Positions 1-8,345 of a stretch of DNA of 64,000 nucleotides are shown one piece after another. The notes under the pieces were generated by a model. The model had not been told where the DNA came from and made no database searches. It saw only the letters and a list, made by a program, of their open reading frames with translations. Within the stretch, counting starts at the first letter, position 1. Each line of letters starts with the position of its first letter. This DNA is from Leptotrichia sp. oral taxon 215 str. W9775 (GTDB lineage Bacteria; Fusobacteriota; Fusobacteriia; Fusobacteriales; Leptotrichiaceae): the NCBI RefSeq assembly GCF_000469505.1, contig NZ_KI272841.1:42322-106321 (forward strand), in the 5' to 3' direction. The position numbers and the translations under genes were made by a program.

Positions 1-1
1 T

Positions 2-787
2 GAAATTATACAGGAGAAAAATCAAGAAATAAAAGTCAAAGAAGCATTTCAGAATTATGTAAAATTTGGAGGAATGCCATTTCTTCATAATTTGGATTAC
101 AATTTTGAAGCAAGTATGCAATATTTACAGGACTTATATGCTTCCATTATATTAAAGGATATTACCCAGAGAAATAATATTAGAGATACAGATTTGCTTG
201 AAAGAATAATAAATTATGTTGTTATGAATATTGGAAATACATTTTCAGCAACATCAATTTCTAAATTTTTTAAAAGCGAGAATAGAAAAGTTGCAACAGA
301 GACAATACTAAACTATATAAAAGCATGTGAAGAGGCATTTTTAGTTTACCGGGTTGCTAGAAATGATTTATTAGGAAAAAAGATATTGAATGTGAATGAA
401 AAATATTACATAGCTGATCATGGAATAAGGGAAGCAATAATGGAAAATAATCAAAAAAATATAAATCAAGTACTGGAAAATATTGTGTACTTTGAAATGT
501 TAAGAAGAGGATATAATGTAAAAATTGGAAAGGTAGATAATCTTGAAGTAGATTTTGTCTGTAAAAAAAATGATGAAACAATATATATTCAAGTGAGTTA
601 TCTACTGGCATCAGAAGACACAAAAGAAAGAGAATTTTCAGTTTTAGAAAATATTAAAGACAACTATCCAAAGTATGTGTTGTCAACGGATGAGTTTGAT
701 ATGTCAAGAAATGGGATAAAGCATATGAATCTGATAGAATTTTTAACAAAAGACAGCAGAAATTTTAAAAATAATCTATGTAATTAG
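2..787 (+). CDS. ATPase of the AAA_14/DUF4143 family, C-terminal part (5' truncated by window edge)
   Basis: The open frame runs in from the left edge with no stop, so this is the last 261 residues of a longer protein. The visible part has the FGGMP turn that follows the AAA domain in this family and a C-terminal DUF4143 nuclease-like region (ENIVYFEMLRRGYNV, then VDFVCKK and YIQVSY). The complete homologue at 4410-5735 shows the same order: Walker motifs, GGMPE, then a C-terminal VDF/EIDFLL segment. The family is common and poorly characterised; no cellular role is firmly established. The Walker motifs would lie outside the window. A terminator hairpin follows the stop codon. Confidence 0.8.
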   Translation, partial: EIIQEKNQEIKVKEAFQNYVKFGGMPFLHNLDYNFEASMQYLQDLYASIILKDITQRNNIRDTDLLERIINYVVMNIGNTFSATSISKFFKSENRKVATETILNYIKACEEAFLVYRVARNDLLGKKILNVNEKYYIADHGIREAIMENNQKNINQVLENIVYFEMLRRGYNVKIGKVDNLEVDFVCKKNDETIYIQVSYLLASEDTKEREFSVLENIKDNYPKYVLSTDEFDMSRNGIKHMNLIEFLTKDSRNFKNNLCN

Positions 788-837
788 AAAAACTTATAAG
801 AGAAAATTTAATTATAATATAAAAAAAAGCTCGTGAT

Positions 838-866
838 AAAAAGGCTAGATTTTCCAGTCTTTTTTG
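838..866 (+). terminator. Rho-independent terminator after the DUF4143 gene
   Basis: A 9-bp stem (AAAAAGGCT with AGTCTTTTT, one G-U pair), a 9-nt loop and a T-run. It separates the truncated ATPase gene from deoC. Confidence 0.6.
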
Positions 867-878
867 TTTAAAATAAAG

Positions 879-907
879 TTGCTAAAAGAATAAAAAGCCG
901 ATATAAT
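879..907 (+). promoter_or_regulatory. Sigma-70 promoter of deoC
   Basis: TTGCTA at 879-884 and TATAAT at 902-907 are separated by 17 bp and lie about 50 bp upstream of the deoC start, just after the preceding terminator. Confidence 0.6.
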
Positions 908-957
908 ATAATAAAATAAAAACAACAAATAACAAATCAAAGAAGGGAATGATAATA

Positions 958-1623
958 ATGGAAATAAGCAAATTTATCGATCACACAATTTTAAAGGCAA
1001 CTGCTAGAAAGGAAGATATTAAGAAATTATGTGAGGAGGCAAAAAAATATAATTTCTTTTCTGTATGTGTAAATGGTGCAAATGTCAGATATGCTTATGA
1101 GCAGGTAAAAAATTCTGATGTGAAGGTGGCTGCAGTTGTGGGATTTCCTTTAGGAGCAATGTCTAAGGATGCTAAAGTTTTTGAAGCAAAAAGGGCAATA
1201 GAAGACGGTGCTTCAGAAATAGATATGGTTATAAATATTGGAGCATTAAAAGATGGAGAATACGAATATGTGGAAAATGAAATCAGAGAAATAAAGGAAA
1301 CTATTGGAAATAATGTATTAAAAGTAATAATAGAAACTTGCTACCTTACTGATGACGAGAAGAAAAAGGCATGTGAGCTGTCATTAAATGCAAAGGCTGA
1401 TTTTGTAAAAACTTCTACAGGATTTGGAACAGGAGGAGCAACATTTGAAGATGTACAACTTATGAAATCAGTAGTCGGAGATAAAGCAGAAGTTAAGGCA
1501 AGTGGTGGAGTGAAAGACCTTGAAACTGCAAAAAAATATATCGAATTGGGAGCAACAAGACTTGGTACAAGTTCTGGAATAGCAATTGTAACAGGAATGG
1601 AAAGTGAAAAATCAGGATATTAA
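958..1623 (+). CDS. deoC: Deoxyribose-phosphate aldolase
   Basis: Cytosolic class I aldolase that cleaves 2-deoxyribose-5-phosphate to glyceraldehyde-3-phosphate and acetaldehyde, the last step of deoxynucleoside catabolism. The protein begins MEISKFIDHTILK, a typical DeoC start. The Schiff-base lysine lies in DFVKTSTGFG (K151), with the second lysine in EVKASGGV (K180) and the acid in EIDMVINIG (D89). The length of 221 residues is normal for the short bacterial form. An upstream in-frame ATG at 949 touches the ribosome-binding site AGAAGGGA (941-948), so the ATG at 958 is preferred. Its pathway partners deoB and deoD lie 6.8 and 9.4 kb downstream, separated by accessory genes. Confidence 0.95.
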   Translation: MEISKFIDHTILKATARKEDIKKLCEEAKKYNFFSVCVNGANVRYAYEQVKNSDVKVAAVVGFPLGAMSKDAKVFEAKRAIEDGASEIDMVINIGALKDGEYEYVENEIREIKETIGNNVLKVIIETCYLTDDEKKKACELSLNAKADFVKTSTGFGTGGATFEDVQLMKSVVGDKAEVKASGGVKDLETAKKYIELGATRLGTSSGIAIVTGMESEKSGY

Positions 1624-1656
1624 ATATTTTGCTAATAGCTGGAGGGGTGAAGTAGA

Positions 1657-2478
1657 ATGAAACTTAAAAATTATTTATTTTTTGGATTTTTACTATTAAT
1701 TTCTATGATTGGATTTAGTCAGAATGTGAAAGCTGATGAAGTTCTGCTGACTGATGAAGGGGTAATTTTAAATTTAAAAGGTCTTCTTAAAATGGATTGG
1801 GATAAAGAGGATAGAGATGTTCCCTGTTTTGCGGCAGGATATGGTGAAATACTGTTTTATCCTGAAAATAAAGATATTGTAAATGGAAAGCCGTTAGTAT
1901 TGAGGCTTAGAAATTTTGATTATTATAATCCGGATATTGATGCGGATTATGAAAAGGAAGCTGTTAAGACAGAGAAAACTGTAACTGAAATATTAAAGAA
2001 AAATTTTCCGGAAGAGTACAAAAAAATGCAGAAAATCCGTAGAGGAAATTTTGAAGTTCAGTCAACAGTAAAGATAAAAAAGGTGGTACCATATACAGAA
2101 TGTGATTTTACAACAGTTTATGCTTATGCCACAGAATTAAAGAGAGTTAGTGGAGCAAAATCAAAAATAACAGAAATTAAAACAAAAAAATCAGAAGATT
2201 CGGAAGAAGATTTTATAGATCCGGATGAAAAATTTGATTTGAAAAAATATGAAGTAAGTTCAAAGGATGGATATTCAAATTTACGTGAAAAGCCGACAAA
2301 AGATTCAAAAATTGTTTTAAAAATGAATAATGGAACTGTTGTAAAATATATTACAAAATCTGGCGACTGGTATTATATTCACTATGCTGATTACCCTTCT
2401 GAAAATGAGAAAGAATGGAAGGTCAAAGAATATAGGGGATTTATTCATAAGAGCCAGTTGAAAAAATATGTCGAGTAA
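1657..2478 (+). CDS. Exported protein with C-terminal bacterial SH3 domain
   Basis: A 273-residue protein with a signal peptide (MKLKNYLFFGFLLLISMIG, cleavage probably after VKA near residue 26). Residues about 205-270 form an SH3b domain: GYSNLREKPTKDS, WYYIHY and GFIHKSQL are the usual landmarks of modules that bind cell wall or peptides. The middle region (about 30-190) is unrecognised. A GGAGGGG ribosome-binding site lies 6 bp before the ATG. The gene follows deoC by 33 bp and may be cotranscribed. It probably acts in the periplasm; a specific role is not evident. Confidence 0.75.
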   Translation: MKLKNYLFFGFLLLISMIGFSQNVKADEVLLTDEGVILNLKGLLKMDWDKEDRDVPCFAAGYGEILFYPENKDIVNGKPLVLRLRNFDYYNPDIDADYEKEAVKTEKTVTEILKKNFPEEYKKMQKIRRGNFEVQSTVKIKKVVPYTECDFTTVYAYATELKRVSGAKSKITEIKTKKSEDSEEDFIDPDEKFDLKKYEVSSKDGYSNLREKPTKDSKIVLKMNNGTVVKYITKSGDWYYIHYADYPSENEKEWKVKEYRGFIHKSQLKKYVE

Positions 2479-2509
2479 AAGTTTGTAAAATATAAGGGAA
2501 ATAAAAGAG

Positions 2510-3223
2510 ATGATTTTAGAAATAAAAGAAAAATTTTATCAGCAAGATACTGTTACAATGGCAAGGGAACTGCTTGGAAAGATTCTGATTTTAAAAAATG
2601 AAAATGGAATATTTGCGGGGTACATTGTTGAAACAGAGGCATATTTAGGAGAGTTTGATAAAGCCTGTCACGGATATGGAAATAAGAAGACTCCAAAAGT
2701 TGAAGCATTGTTTGAGAAGGCAGGAACAGTCTATATTTATACGATGCATACTCATAAAATGCTGAATATCGTCTCATGTGAGGAAGGTAATCCGCAGGCA
2801 GTATTAATTCGGGCAGTAGAGCCTATTCTAAATGTCAATGTAATGGAAGAAAATCGTGGGAAAAGCGGAATTCTGGTGAGCAATGGCCCAGGAAAATTGA
2901 CAAAGGCGTTTGGAATAGATGACAGATTTAATAAGACAGAAATTCAGATTATTGAAAAGAATATGTTTGAAAAGAAAAATTTATTAGAGAAATTAGAAAA
3001 TAGAAATTTTGGAATTAAATATGATATTTCTAAAATAAATGAAGAATATTTATATCTTGACTTTGAAAATGCTAAAATTCCTAGGAAAATAGAAACTTCT
3101 GCAAGAATAGGAATTCCAAATAAAGGAATCTGGACTGAGAAGAAATTAAGATTTTTTGTAAAAGGGAATAAATTTGTTTCTGGAATGAAGAAAGCGGAAA
3201 TGAAGGAAGATACATGGAAGTAA
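2510..3223 (+). CDS. 3-methyladenine DNA glycosylase (AAG/Mpg family)
   Basis: Base-excision repair glycosylase that removes alkylated purines such as 3-methyladenine. The motifs ARELLGK, GYIVETEAYLG, DKACHGYG, VYIYTMHTHKMLN and the late VSNGPGKLTKAFGI match the AAG fold, in which the glutamate of VETEAY activates water and the GPGKL loop lines the pocket. The family normally has about 190-210 residues; this copy has 237, with an extended lysine-rich tail after about residue 205. It sits 31 bp behind the SH3 gene. The identity is clear from the motifs, but substrate range cannot be told from sequence. Confidence 0.9.
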   Translation: MILEIKEKFYQQDTVTMARELLGKILILKNENGIFAGYIVETEAYLGEFDKACHGYGNKKTPKVEALFEKAGTVYIYTMHTHKMLNIVSCEEGNPQAVLIRAVEPILNVNVMEENRGKSGILVSNGPGKLTKAFGIDDRFNKTEIQIIEKNMFEKKNLLEKLENRNFGIKYDISKINEEYLYLDFENAKIPRKIETSARIGIPNKGIWTEKKLRFFVKGNKFVSGMKKAEMKEDTWK

Positions 3224-3254
3224 GGAATTTTTGGATTTAGAGAAAGGATGAGTT

Positions 3255-3818
3255 GTGAAAAAAATTTTTTTGAGGATAGTATTATTATTAATTTTGGCAA
3301 ATGTGGGTTTTGGAGATGTTATTCAAATTTTAGGAAGTAATTATTCAATATACAAAGGAAATGTTTATTATGGAAATGAAATTTTGGAAGGAGCAAATCC
3401 GAAAACTGCTGAGTTGATAGGATTTTCTCTTTTAAAAGATGATAAAAATCATGTGTATATAGGAAATAGCAGTATAGGTCTTTGGAAACTTGATAAAATT
3501 GAAAATCCTGAAACATTCGAATTTTTATCAGATACTATAAATACTGATTCATTTTATGGAAAAGACAAATATAATGTTTATTATGTAAATAGGATATTTT
3601 TAAGTTGTTTTGGAACATATACTTGGATAGGGTTTAAAGTAGAAGGAATTAATAGAGATAAAGTAGAAGTTTTGAATGACTGGTTTATAAAAGATGATAA
3701 AAATATTTATTTTGAGGGAAAAATTTTAGAAGGTGTAGATTATAATACATTTGAAGTGCTTCCAAATGGAGATGGAAAAGATAAAAATAGAAGTTATGAA
3801 TATTTGACTAAAGACTAG
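3255..3818 (+). CDS. Exported DKNYY-repeat protein
   Basis: A 187-residue protein with a signal peptide (MKKIFLRIVLLLILANVGFG). It carries several imperfect repeats of the DKNYY type: KDDKNHVYIGN, KDKYNVYYVNR and KDDKNIYFEGKILEG. DKNYY domains are common in exported proteins of Fusobacteriota and Bacteroidota, and their function is unknown. The start is GTG at 3255, preceded by AAAGGA at a normal distance; the ATG at 3248 is out of frame. The gene follows the glycosylase by 31 bp. Confidence 0.7.
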   Translation: MKKIFLRIVLLLILANVGFGDVIQILGSNYSIYKGNVYYGNEILEGANPKTAELIGFSLLKDDKNHVYIGNSSIGLWKLDKIENPETFEFLSDTINTDSFYGKDKYNVYYVNRIFLSCFGTYTWIGFKVEGINRDKVEVLNDWFIKDDKNIYFEGKILEGVDYNTFEVLPNGDGKDKNRSYEYLTKD

Positions 3819-3889
3819 TTGAAATGGTTTTAATCAATAGGGAACTAATTGCTTATACAGATTAAAATAAAAAGGATAGGAAATAAAAA

Positions 3890-4132
3890 ATGGAATTTAG
3901 AATAATGACTTACAATATTTACGGAGCAAGGCTTGCTGATGGGAAAAATTGGCAAAAAGCGTAAAAAAAAATATATAAGCCTGATTTTGTTGCATTGCAG
4001 GAAGTTGATAAAAATACGAAAAGAAGTAATTTTCGTGATGTGACGCAGGATTTTGCACTTGAACTTGGGTATAATTATTATTATTTTTAAAAAGCGATGG
4101 ATTTTGATAAGGGAGAATTTGGAATTGATTAA
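3890..4132 (+). pseudogene. Remnant of an endonuclease/exonuclease/phosphatase family gene
   Basis: Starting at an ATG with AAAGGATAGG upstream, the frame reads MEFRIMTYNIYGARLADGK, a stop, then KPDFVALQEVDKNTKRSNF and, after another stop, KAMDFDKGEFGID. MTYNI and the metal-binding ALQEVD are hallmarks of the endonuclease/exonuclease/phosphatase (DNase I-like) superfamily. In-frame TAA codons occur at 3962, 4088 and 4130, and no frameshift is needed between the pieces. The family is normally 250-300 residues, so the downstream two thirds are missing or decayed. An alternative is deliberate recoding, but TAA has no such use that I know of. Confidence 0.8.
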
Positions 4133-4409
4133 TGATAATACAGGTAAGGTTTAAAAATAAGTTGTGCGGAAACAAAATTTTCAAGTAAGAAATATTTTCT
4201 ATCATAATAGAGTTGTTAAAGCTTCTATTTAATAAAAAAAGGATTTGTATGGCTTTTAGCAAATTTAAAAATGATAAAGTATCATTGCAATTTTTGTAAT
4301 ATATTTTCATTTTTCGTTGTAAAAAGTGTGTAATGATAACATTTTTTCGTTGTAATTTTTGTTGAAAAATGCTATATTTTATACATAAAGTTATAAAAAG
4401 AGGTGTTTT
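4133..4409 (+). promoter_or_regulatory. Intergenic region with promoter and direct repeats before the DUF4143/Fic pair
   Basis: No gene is visible here apart from possible debris of the preceding pseudogene. Two near-identical direct repeats, CATTTTTCGTTGTAA at 4308-4322 and the same with one extra T at 4340-4355, lie 32 bp apart, about three helical turns. The second overlaps a candidate -35 box, TTGTAA at 4350-4355, which is followed after 17 bp by TATATT at 4373-4378. A regulator-binding function is inferred from this placement. Confidence 0.45.
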
Positions 4410-5735
4410 ATGTATAGAATTGCTATTGAAAATCTTTATGAATGGAAAAATAAGAAAAATCGGAAACCTTTGATTATACAAGGGGCAAGACAAGTGGGGA
4501 AAACTTGGCTTATGAAAGAATTTGGAAAGAAGGCTTATAAAAATACAGTTTATATAAATTTTGATTCTAATTCTAATATGAAAAAATTGTTTGAAACAGA
4601 TTTAGATGTAGAGCGACTGGTTATGGGAATTGAGCTTTATAGTGGAATAAAAATAGTACCTGAAGAAACTTTGATTATTTTTGATGAAGTTCAGGAAGTT
4701 CCAAAAGCAATTTCCAGCCTTAAATATTTTTACGAAAATGCACAGCAGTATCATATTATTTGTGCAGGTTCGTTGTTAGGAGTTGCACTGCATGAGGGAA
4801 CATCATTTCCAGTTGGGAAAATTGATTTTTTAAAGTTGTATCCTTTATCTTTTAAGGAATTTTTACTTGCCACAGGGGATGAAAAATTTTTAAAACTTGT
4901 TGAAAATAATGATTACCAGATGATAAAAGTATTTAAGCAAAAATTTATAGATATGCTTAAATATTATTATTTTGTAGGTGGAATGCCTGAATGTGTACTT
5001 CATTTTTCGGAAAATAAGGATTTTAATGAAGTTAGGGAAATTCAAAAGCGTATACTTTTAGCCTATGAACAGGATTTTTCAAAACATGCTCCAAATGAAA
5101 TTGTGCCTAGATTGAGAATGTTATGGAATAGTATTCCATCACAACTTGCAAAAGAAAACAAAAAGTTTATTTATGGTCTGGTTAGAGAAGGTGCAAGGGC
5201 AAAAGAATATGAAATGGCATTAATGTGGCTTATTGATTGTGGTCTTATTTATAAAGTGAACAGGGTTAATAATCCTAAACTTCCATTAAAAGTATACGAG
5301 GATTTAAAGGCTTTTAAATTATTTTTACTTGATACAGGACTTCTTACCTGCATGACAGGATTGAATCAGAGTACGCTTATTGAAGGAAATAAACTATTTG
5401 TTGAATTTAAAGGAGCATTAACAGAACAATATGTGCTGCAGCAACTTGTTACAATTGAAAATTTGAATACATATTATTACACAAATGACCGTGGTTCATG
5501 TGAAATTGATTTTTTATTAGATAATGGAGAAAGTGTAATTCCTGTCGAAGTAAAAGCCGAAGTAAATTTAAAAGCCAAAAGTTTGAAAGTGTATAAAGAA
5601 AAATATAATCCTGAAATATCAGTAAGAATATCAATGAGTGATTATAAAAAAGAAGAGTGGTTGTTAAATTTACCGTTGTATATGACAGAAGAAATTGGAA
5701 ATATTGTGGAAAAAGAAAGAAATGATAAGGGATAG
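4410..5735 (+). CDS. AAA_14/DUF4143 family ATPase
   Basis: A complete 441-residue member of the ATPase family represented by the truncated gene at the left edge. The N-terminal AAA domain shows Walker A (GARQVGKT, residues 25-32) and Walker B (LIIFDEVQE, with the FDE at 91-93), followed by CAGSLLGVAL and the YYFVGGMPECV segment. The C-terminal DUF4143 half ends with FLLDTGLLTCM, LTEQYVLQQL and an SCEIDFLL...VPVEVKAE segment that resembles a PD-(D/E)XK nuclease core. It ends 7 bp before the fic start, so the two are probably cotranscribed. Members are widespread in anaerobes, and a DNA-related or defence role is only a suggestion. Confidence 0.85.
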   Translation: MYRIAIENLYEWKNKKNRKPLIIQGARQVGKTWLMKEFGKKAYKNTVYINFDSNSNMKKLFETDLDVERLVMGIELYSGIKIVPEETLIIFDEVQEVPKAISSLKYFYENAQQYHIICAGSLLGVALHEGTSFPVGKIDFLKLYPLSFKEFLLATGDEKFLKLVENNDYQMIKVFKQKFIDMLKYYYFVGGMPECVLHFSENKDFNEVREIQKRILLAYEQDFSKHAPNEIVPRLRMLWNSIPSQLAKENKKFIYGLVREGARAKEYEMALMWLIDCGLIYKVNRVNNPKLPLKVYEDLKAFKLFLLDTGLLTCMTGLNQSTLIEGNKLFVEFKGALTEQYVLQQLVTIENLNTYYYTNDRGSCEIDFLLDNGESVIPVEVKAEVNLKAKSLKVYKEKYNPEISVRISMSDYKKEEWLLNLPLYMTEEIGNIVEKERNDKG

Positions 5736-5742
5736 TTTTAAT

Positions 5743-6744
5743 ATGGAAAAAGAATATGGTTATAGTCCACCATTTGAGATTACAAATGAGATAATTGAGC
5801 TTGTGGCTCAAATCACTGAATTAACAGGAATGATTATAGTTTCAGAAAAACTATCTTCAAATCCAGTTTTGAGAAGAGAAAATAGAATAAAAACAATTTA
5901 TTCATCGCTTGCGATAGAGCAAAATACACTAACATTTGAGCAAGTGACAGATGTGATTAATGGGAAAAGAATTTTAGCTCCTCCAAAGGATATAAAAGAA
6001 GTCAAAAATGCTTATGAAATCTATGAAAAATTAAGTTTATTAAATCCATATTCAATTAAAGATTTATTGAAAGCACATAAAATTCTGACTGCTGATTTAA
6101 TAAATGAAAGCGGCAGATTTCGTACAAAAGGAGCAGGAGTTTATCAGGGAAACCAGCTGATACATGCAGGAACACTACCTCAATATATTCCTGAATTAAT
6201 TGACCAGCTTTTTTCATGGTTGAAAAAAAGTAAAGTTCATCCACTGATAAAGGCTTGTGTATTTCATTATGAATTTGAATTTATTCATCCATTTCAAGAT
6301 GGAAATGGAAGGTTAGGACGGCTTTGGCATACATTAATCCTATCAAAATGGAAAGAGTTTTTTGCCTGGCTGCCAATTGAAACTTTGATTCAGAAAAGAC
6401 AGCAGAAATATTATGAGGCGATAAATTTATCAAATACTGCTGGAGGATCTACGCCATTTATTACATTTATTCTTGAAATAATAAAAGAAACTTTGGAAGA
6501 ATTGCAAAAAAATGACTTAAAAATGACTGATATTTTGACTGATAAAATGACTGATAAAGAGCTTCAAAGGCTGAAAATACTGGAAGAATATTTTGAAAAA
6601 AATAATTATATTGATAATAGTGAAGTTCAAAAGATTTTGAATGTTTCGGATTCTACGGCGAGAAGATTTTTGAATAAACTTTTGAAAAATGGGATTTTGG
6701 AGGCATTTGGAGAGAAAAAAGGGAGAAAATATAGGAAGAAATAA
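5743..6744 (+). CDS. Fic family protein (predicted AMP transferase) with C-terminal winged helix
   Basis: The core motif HPFQDGNGRLGR (residues 182-193) is a complete Fic signature whose histidine is catalytic for nucleotide transfer to hydroxyl side chains. An N-terminal helix carries SSLAIEQN (54-61), the position of the class II autoinhibitory [S/T]xxxE[G/N] motif, with Q in the final place. Residues about 285-333 (EVQKILNVSDSTARRFLNKL) form a winged-helix DNA-binding domain, as in many self-regulated Fic proteins. The ATG at 5743 is chosen over 5695 because AAGGGA precedes it and it avoids overlapping the ATPase gene. Target proteins cannot be read from sequence. Confidence 0.9.
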   Translation: MEKEYGYSPPFEITNEIIELVAQITELTGMIIVSEKLSSNPVLRRENRIKTIYSSLAIEQNTLTFEQVTDVINGKRILAPPKDIKEVKNAYEIYEKLSLLNPYSIKDLLKAHKILTADLINESGRFRTKGAGVYQGNQLIHAGTLPQYIPELIDQLFSWLKKSKVHPLIKACVFHYEFEFIHPFQDGNGRLGRLWHTLILSKWKEFFAWLPIETLIQKRQQKYYEAINLSNTAGGSTPFITFILEIIKETLEELQKNDLKMTDILTDKMTDKELQRLKILEEYFEKNNYIDNSEVQKILNVSDSTARRFLNKLLKNGILEAFGEKKGRKYRKK

Positions 6745-6750
6745 TAAAAT

Positions 6751-7653
6751 ATGGAGATAAATTGGATGAAAATAAAATATTCAAAATTTGAAATTAATAT
6801 GTGGGATATATTTTTTCTAATACTGTTTTTAGGACATTTATTAGGAGGAATTCATATTTTATTTAATGAAAAAGAAAAGGGTGGAATATTTTTTTTAGCT
6901 ATTGGAATAAGTTATTTTATATATAGATTTCTTTTGGTAATGATTATTAAAAATAAGATGAAATTTGATTTTTCTGATTATGAAGTGAAAATAAAAGGTC
7001 TATTTTTTGAGAAAACTATTGCATATAATGATATAAAAACTTTGACAGTGAGAAAAAATATATTAGGATCGTATGATATTCTTTTAAATTTTGACAGTTC
7101 AATAAATATTTATAAGTATTTCTGTAATTTAATAATTGATGTTTCAATAGAAAGTAATCATAAAAAAAGTTATATTTTTTGTGACATAAAAAATAAAGAT
7201 GAAATTTTGGAATATTTGTTGGAGAAAATAGGTTGTCCCAAAAAAGAAATTCGTGAAAAAAAAGAGGAAGAAAAATTATATGTAAAATATTCAATTTTTG
7301 AAAAGCATTATATGATGTGTTTTGCAGTATTTAGTTTAATGATAATTTTTTCAGTTGGAATTGCTTGGGGATATTTAAATTTAATGATTAAATTGTTTAC
7401 AATAATAATCTTATTACTTGTAATAACTGTAATAAGATTTTTTGAAAAAGATTATATTATAAAAAGATATAGTAATTACAGTATATCAATATCTGAAAAG
7501 AAAAAAGAAATTTATATTATGGATGATTTTTTTGAAACAGATAAAAAAGTAATAATTAATTATAAAAATAAAAATTTTAATAGTGTAAAATTTAATTTCT
7601 ATTATTTTCAAAATGATGTCATGCCTAAAAATTATAAAAAATATTATAATTGA
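6751..7653 (+). CDS. Membrane protein with PH-like domains, function unknown
   Basis: A 300-residue protein I do not recognise. Four hydrophobic segments are visible: about 17-38, 46-67, 188-208 and 212-228. After each pair comes a soluble stretch (FDFSDYEVKIKGLFFEKTI, and YSNYSISISEKKKEIYI) whose pattern resembles the PH-like module of DUF304/YdbT-type membrane proteins. The protein therefore looks like an internal duplication of [two TM + PH]. The gene is very A/T rich, more than its neighbours. The ATG at 6766 has a better spaced GGAG and could be the real start. It lies 6 bp after fic. Confidence 0.5.
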   Translation: MEINWMKIKYSKFEINMWDIFFLILFLGHLLGGIHILFNEKEKGGIFFLAIGISYFIYRFLLVMIIKNKMKFDFSDYEVKIKGLFFEKTIAYNDIKTLTVRKNILGSYDILLNFDSSINIYKYFCNLIIDVSIESNHKKSYIFCDIKNKDEILEYLLEKIGCPKKEIREKKEEEKLYVKYSIFEKHYMMCFAVFSLMIIFSVGIAWGYLNLMIKLFTIIILLLVITVIRFFEKDYIIKRYSNYSISISEKKKEIYIMDDFFETDKKVIINYKNKNFNSVKFNFYYFQNDVMPKNYKKYYN

Positions 7654-7741
7654 AATTATAAAAATAGTATGTATTTATATGAATATTACATATGTTTATA
7701 TTTTCTATTAAAAATAATGGTTTTGAAAAGGAATTATTACA

Positions 7742-8320
7742 ATGAAGAATAAGAATTACATTGAAGGATTTATTAAAGGTGTCTCAATGTGTTGGAATAA
7801 TGGGATGAAGATTTGTCCTGAATATACAGCAATATATATTGATACATTTTTTATTGATAATGATAAAAATAATGATTTGAATGAAATAATAAAGAAAAAA
7901 TTATTGCAATATTATGAAAGTAGTTCATCTGAGAAAAAAGATGATAATATTAGAAAAAAATTGGAAAAATTGAATATTGTTTTCAAAAAAAATAAAAAAT
8001 ACGAAAAGCTGATAGAACAAAATGAAACAAAAACTGGTTATGATAGAATTTCTGAATTTGTTAAATTGCAAACAGAATTTACTGTTGAGGAAATAATTGA
8101 AAATTTAGAAAATAAAGTAGATAAAAAGGAACAATACTGGAATGTAAGACGTTTTTTTTATCAAATAACACATTGGTTTGGTGAGCCTGTAAATTTTTAT
8201 TTAGCGATAAAGAAATATGAAGATATTTTAAGTGAATTTTATGCATATAATGTTTTTTCAGCCGGAATAATACAATACAAAGAACATTTGTTGATGATTA
8301 TTTATGGATCAGATGAATAA
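7742..8320 (+). CDS. Hypothetical protein, 192 residues
   Basis: An unrecognised soluble protein with no signal peptide and no membrane segment. It is rich in Lys, Glu and Asn, with a charged helical centre (about 45-115) and a more hydrophobic, aromatic C-terminus (YWNVRRFFYQITHWFGEP and FYAYNVFSAGIIQY). A weak AAAGG ribosome-binding site lies a few bases before the ATG. It belongs to the A/T-rich accessory stretch. An immunity or antitoxin-like role would fit its size and setting, but nothing in the sequence proves it. Confidence 0.5.
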   Translation: MKNKNYIEGFIKGVSMCWNNGMKICPEYTAIYIDTFFIDNDKNNDLNEIIKKKLLQYYESSSSEKKDDNIRKKLEKLNIVFKKNKKYEKLIEQNETKTGYDRISEFVKLQTEFTVEEIIENLENKVDKKEQYWNVRRFFYQITHWFGEPVNFYLAIKKYEDILSEFYAYNVFSAGIIQYKEHLLMIIYGSDE

Positions 8321-8345
8321 AAAACAAAAAAAGTATGCAATTAAT

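Noticed and set aside
3824..3872. TTTTAATC/GATTAAAA hairpin before the pseudogene as terminator
   Set aside because: 8-bp AT stem with a loop of over 20 nt and no T-tract.
3897..4493. 198-residue minus-strand frame over the pseudogene and promoter region
   Set aside because: It has an unlikely composition (rich in Asn, Phe, Ile), overlaps a recognisable plus-strand pseudogene and the ATPase start, and shows no signature or ribosome-binding site.
5695..5742. Longer Fic start overlapping the ATPase gene
   Set aside because: The N-terminal extra residues (MEILWKKKEMIRDSFN) are the out-of-frame tail of the ATPase gene, and the ATG at 5743 has a better ribosome-binding site.
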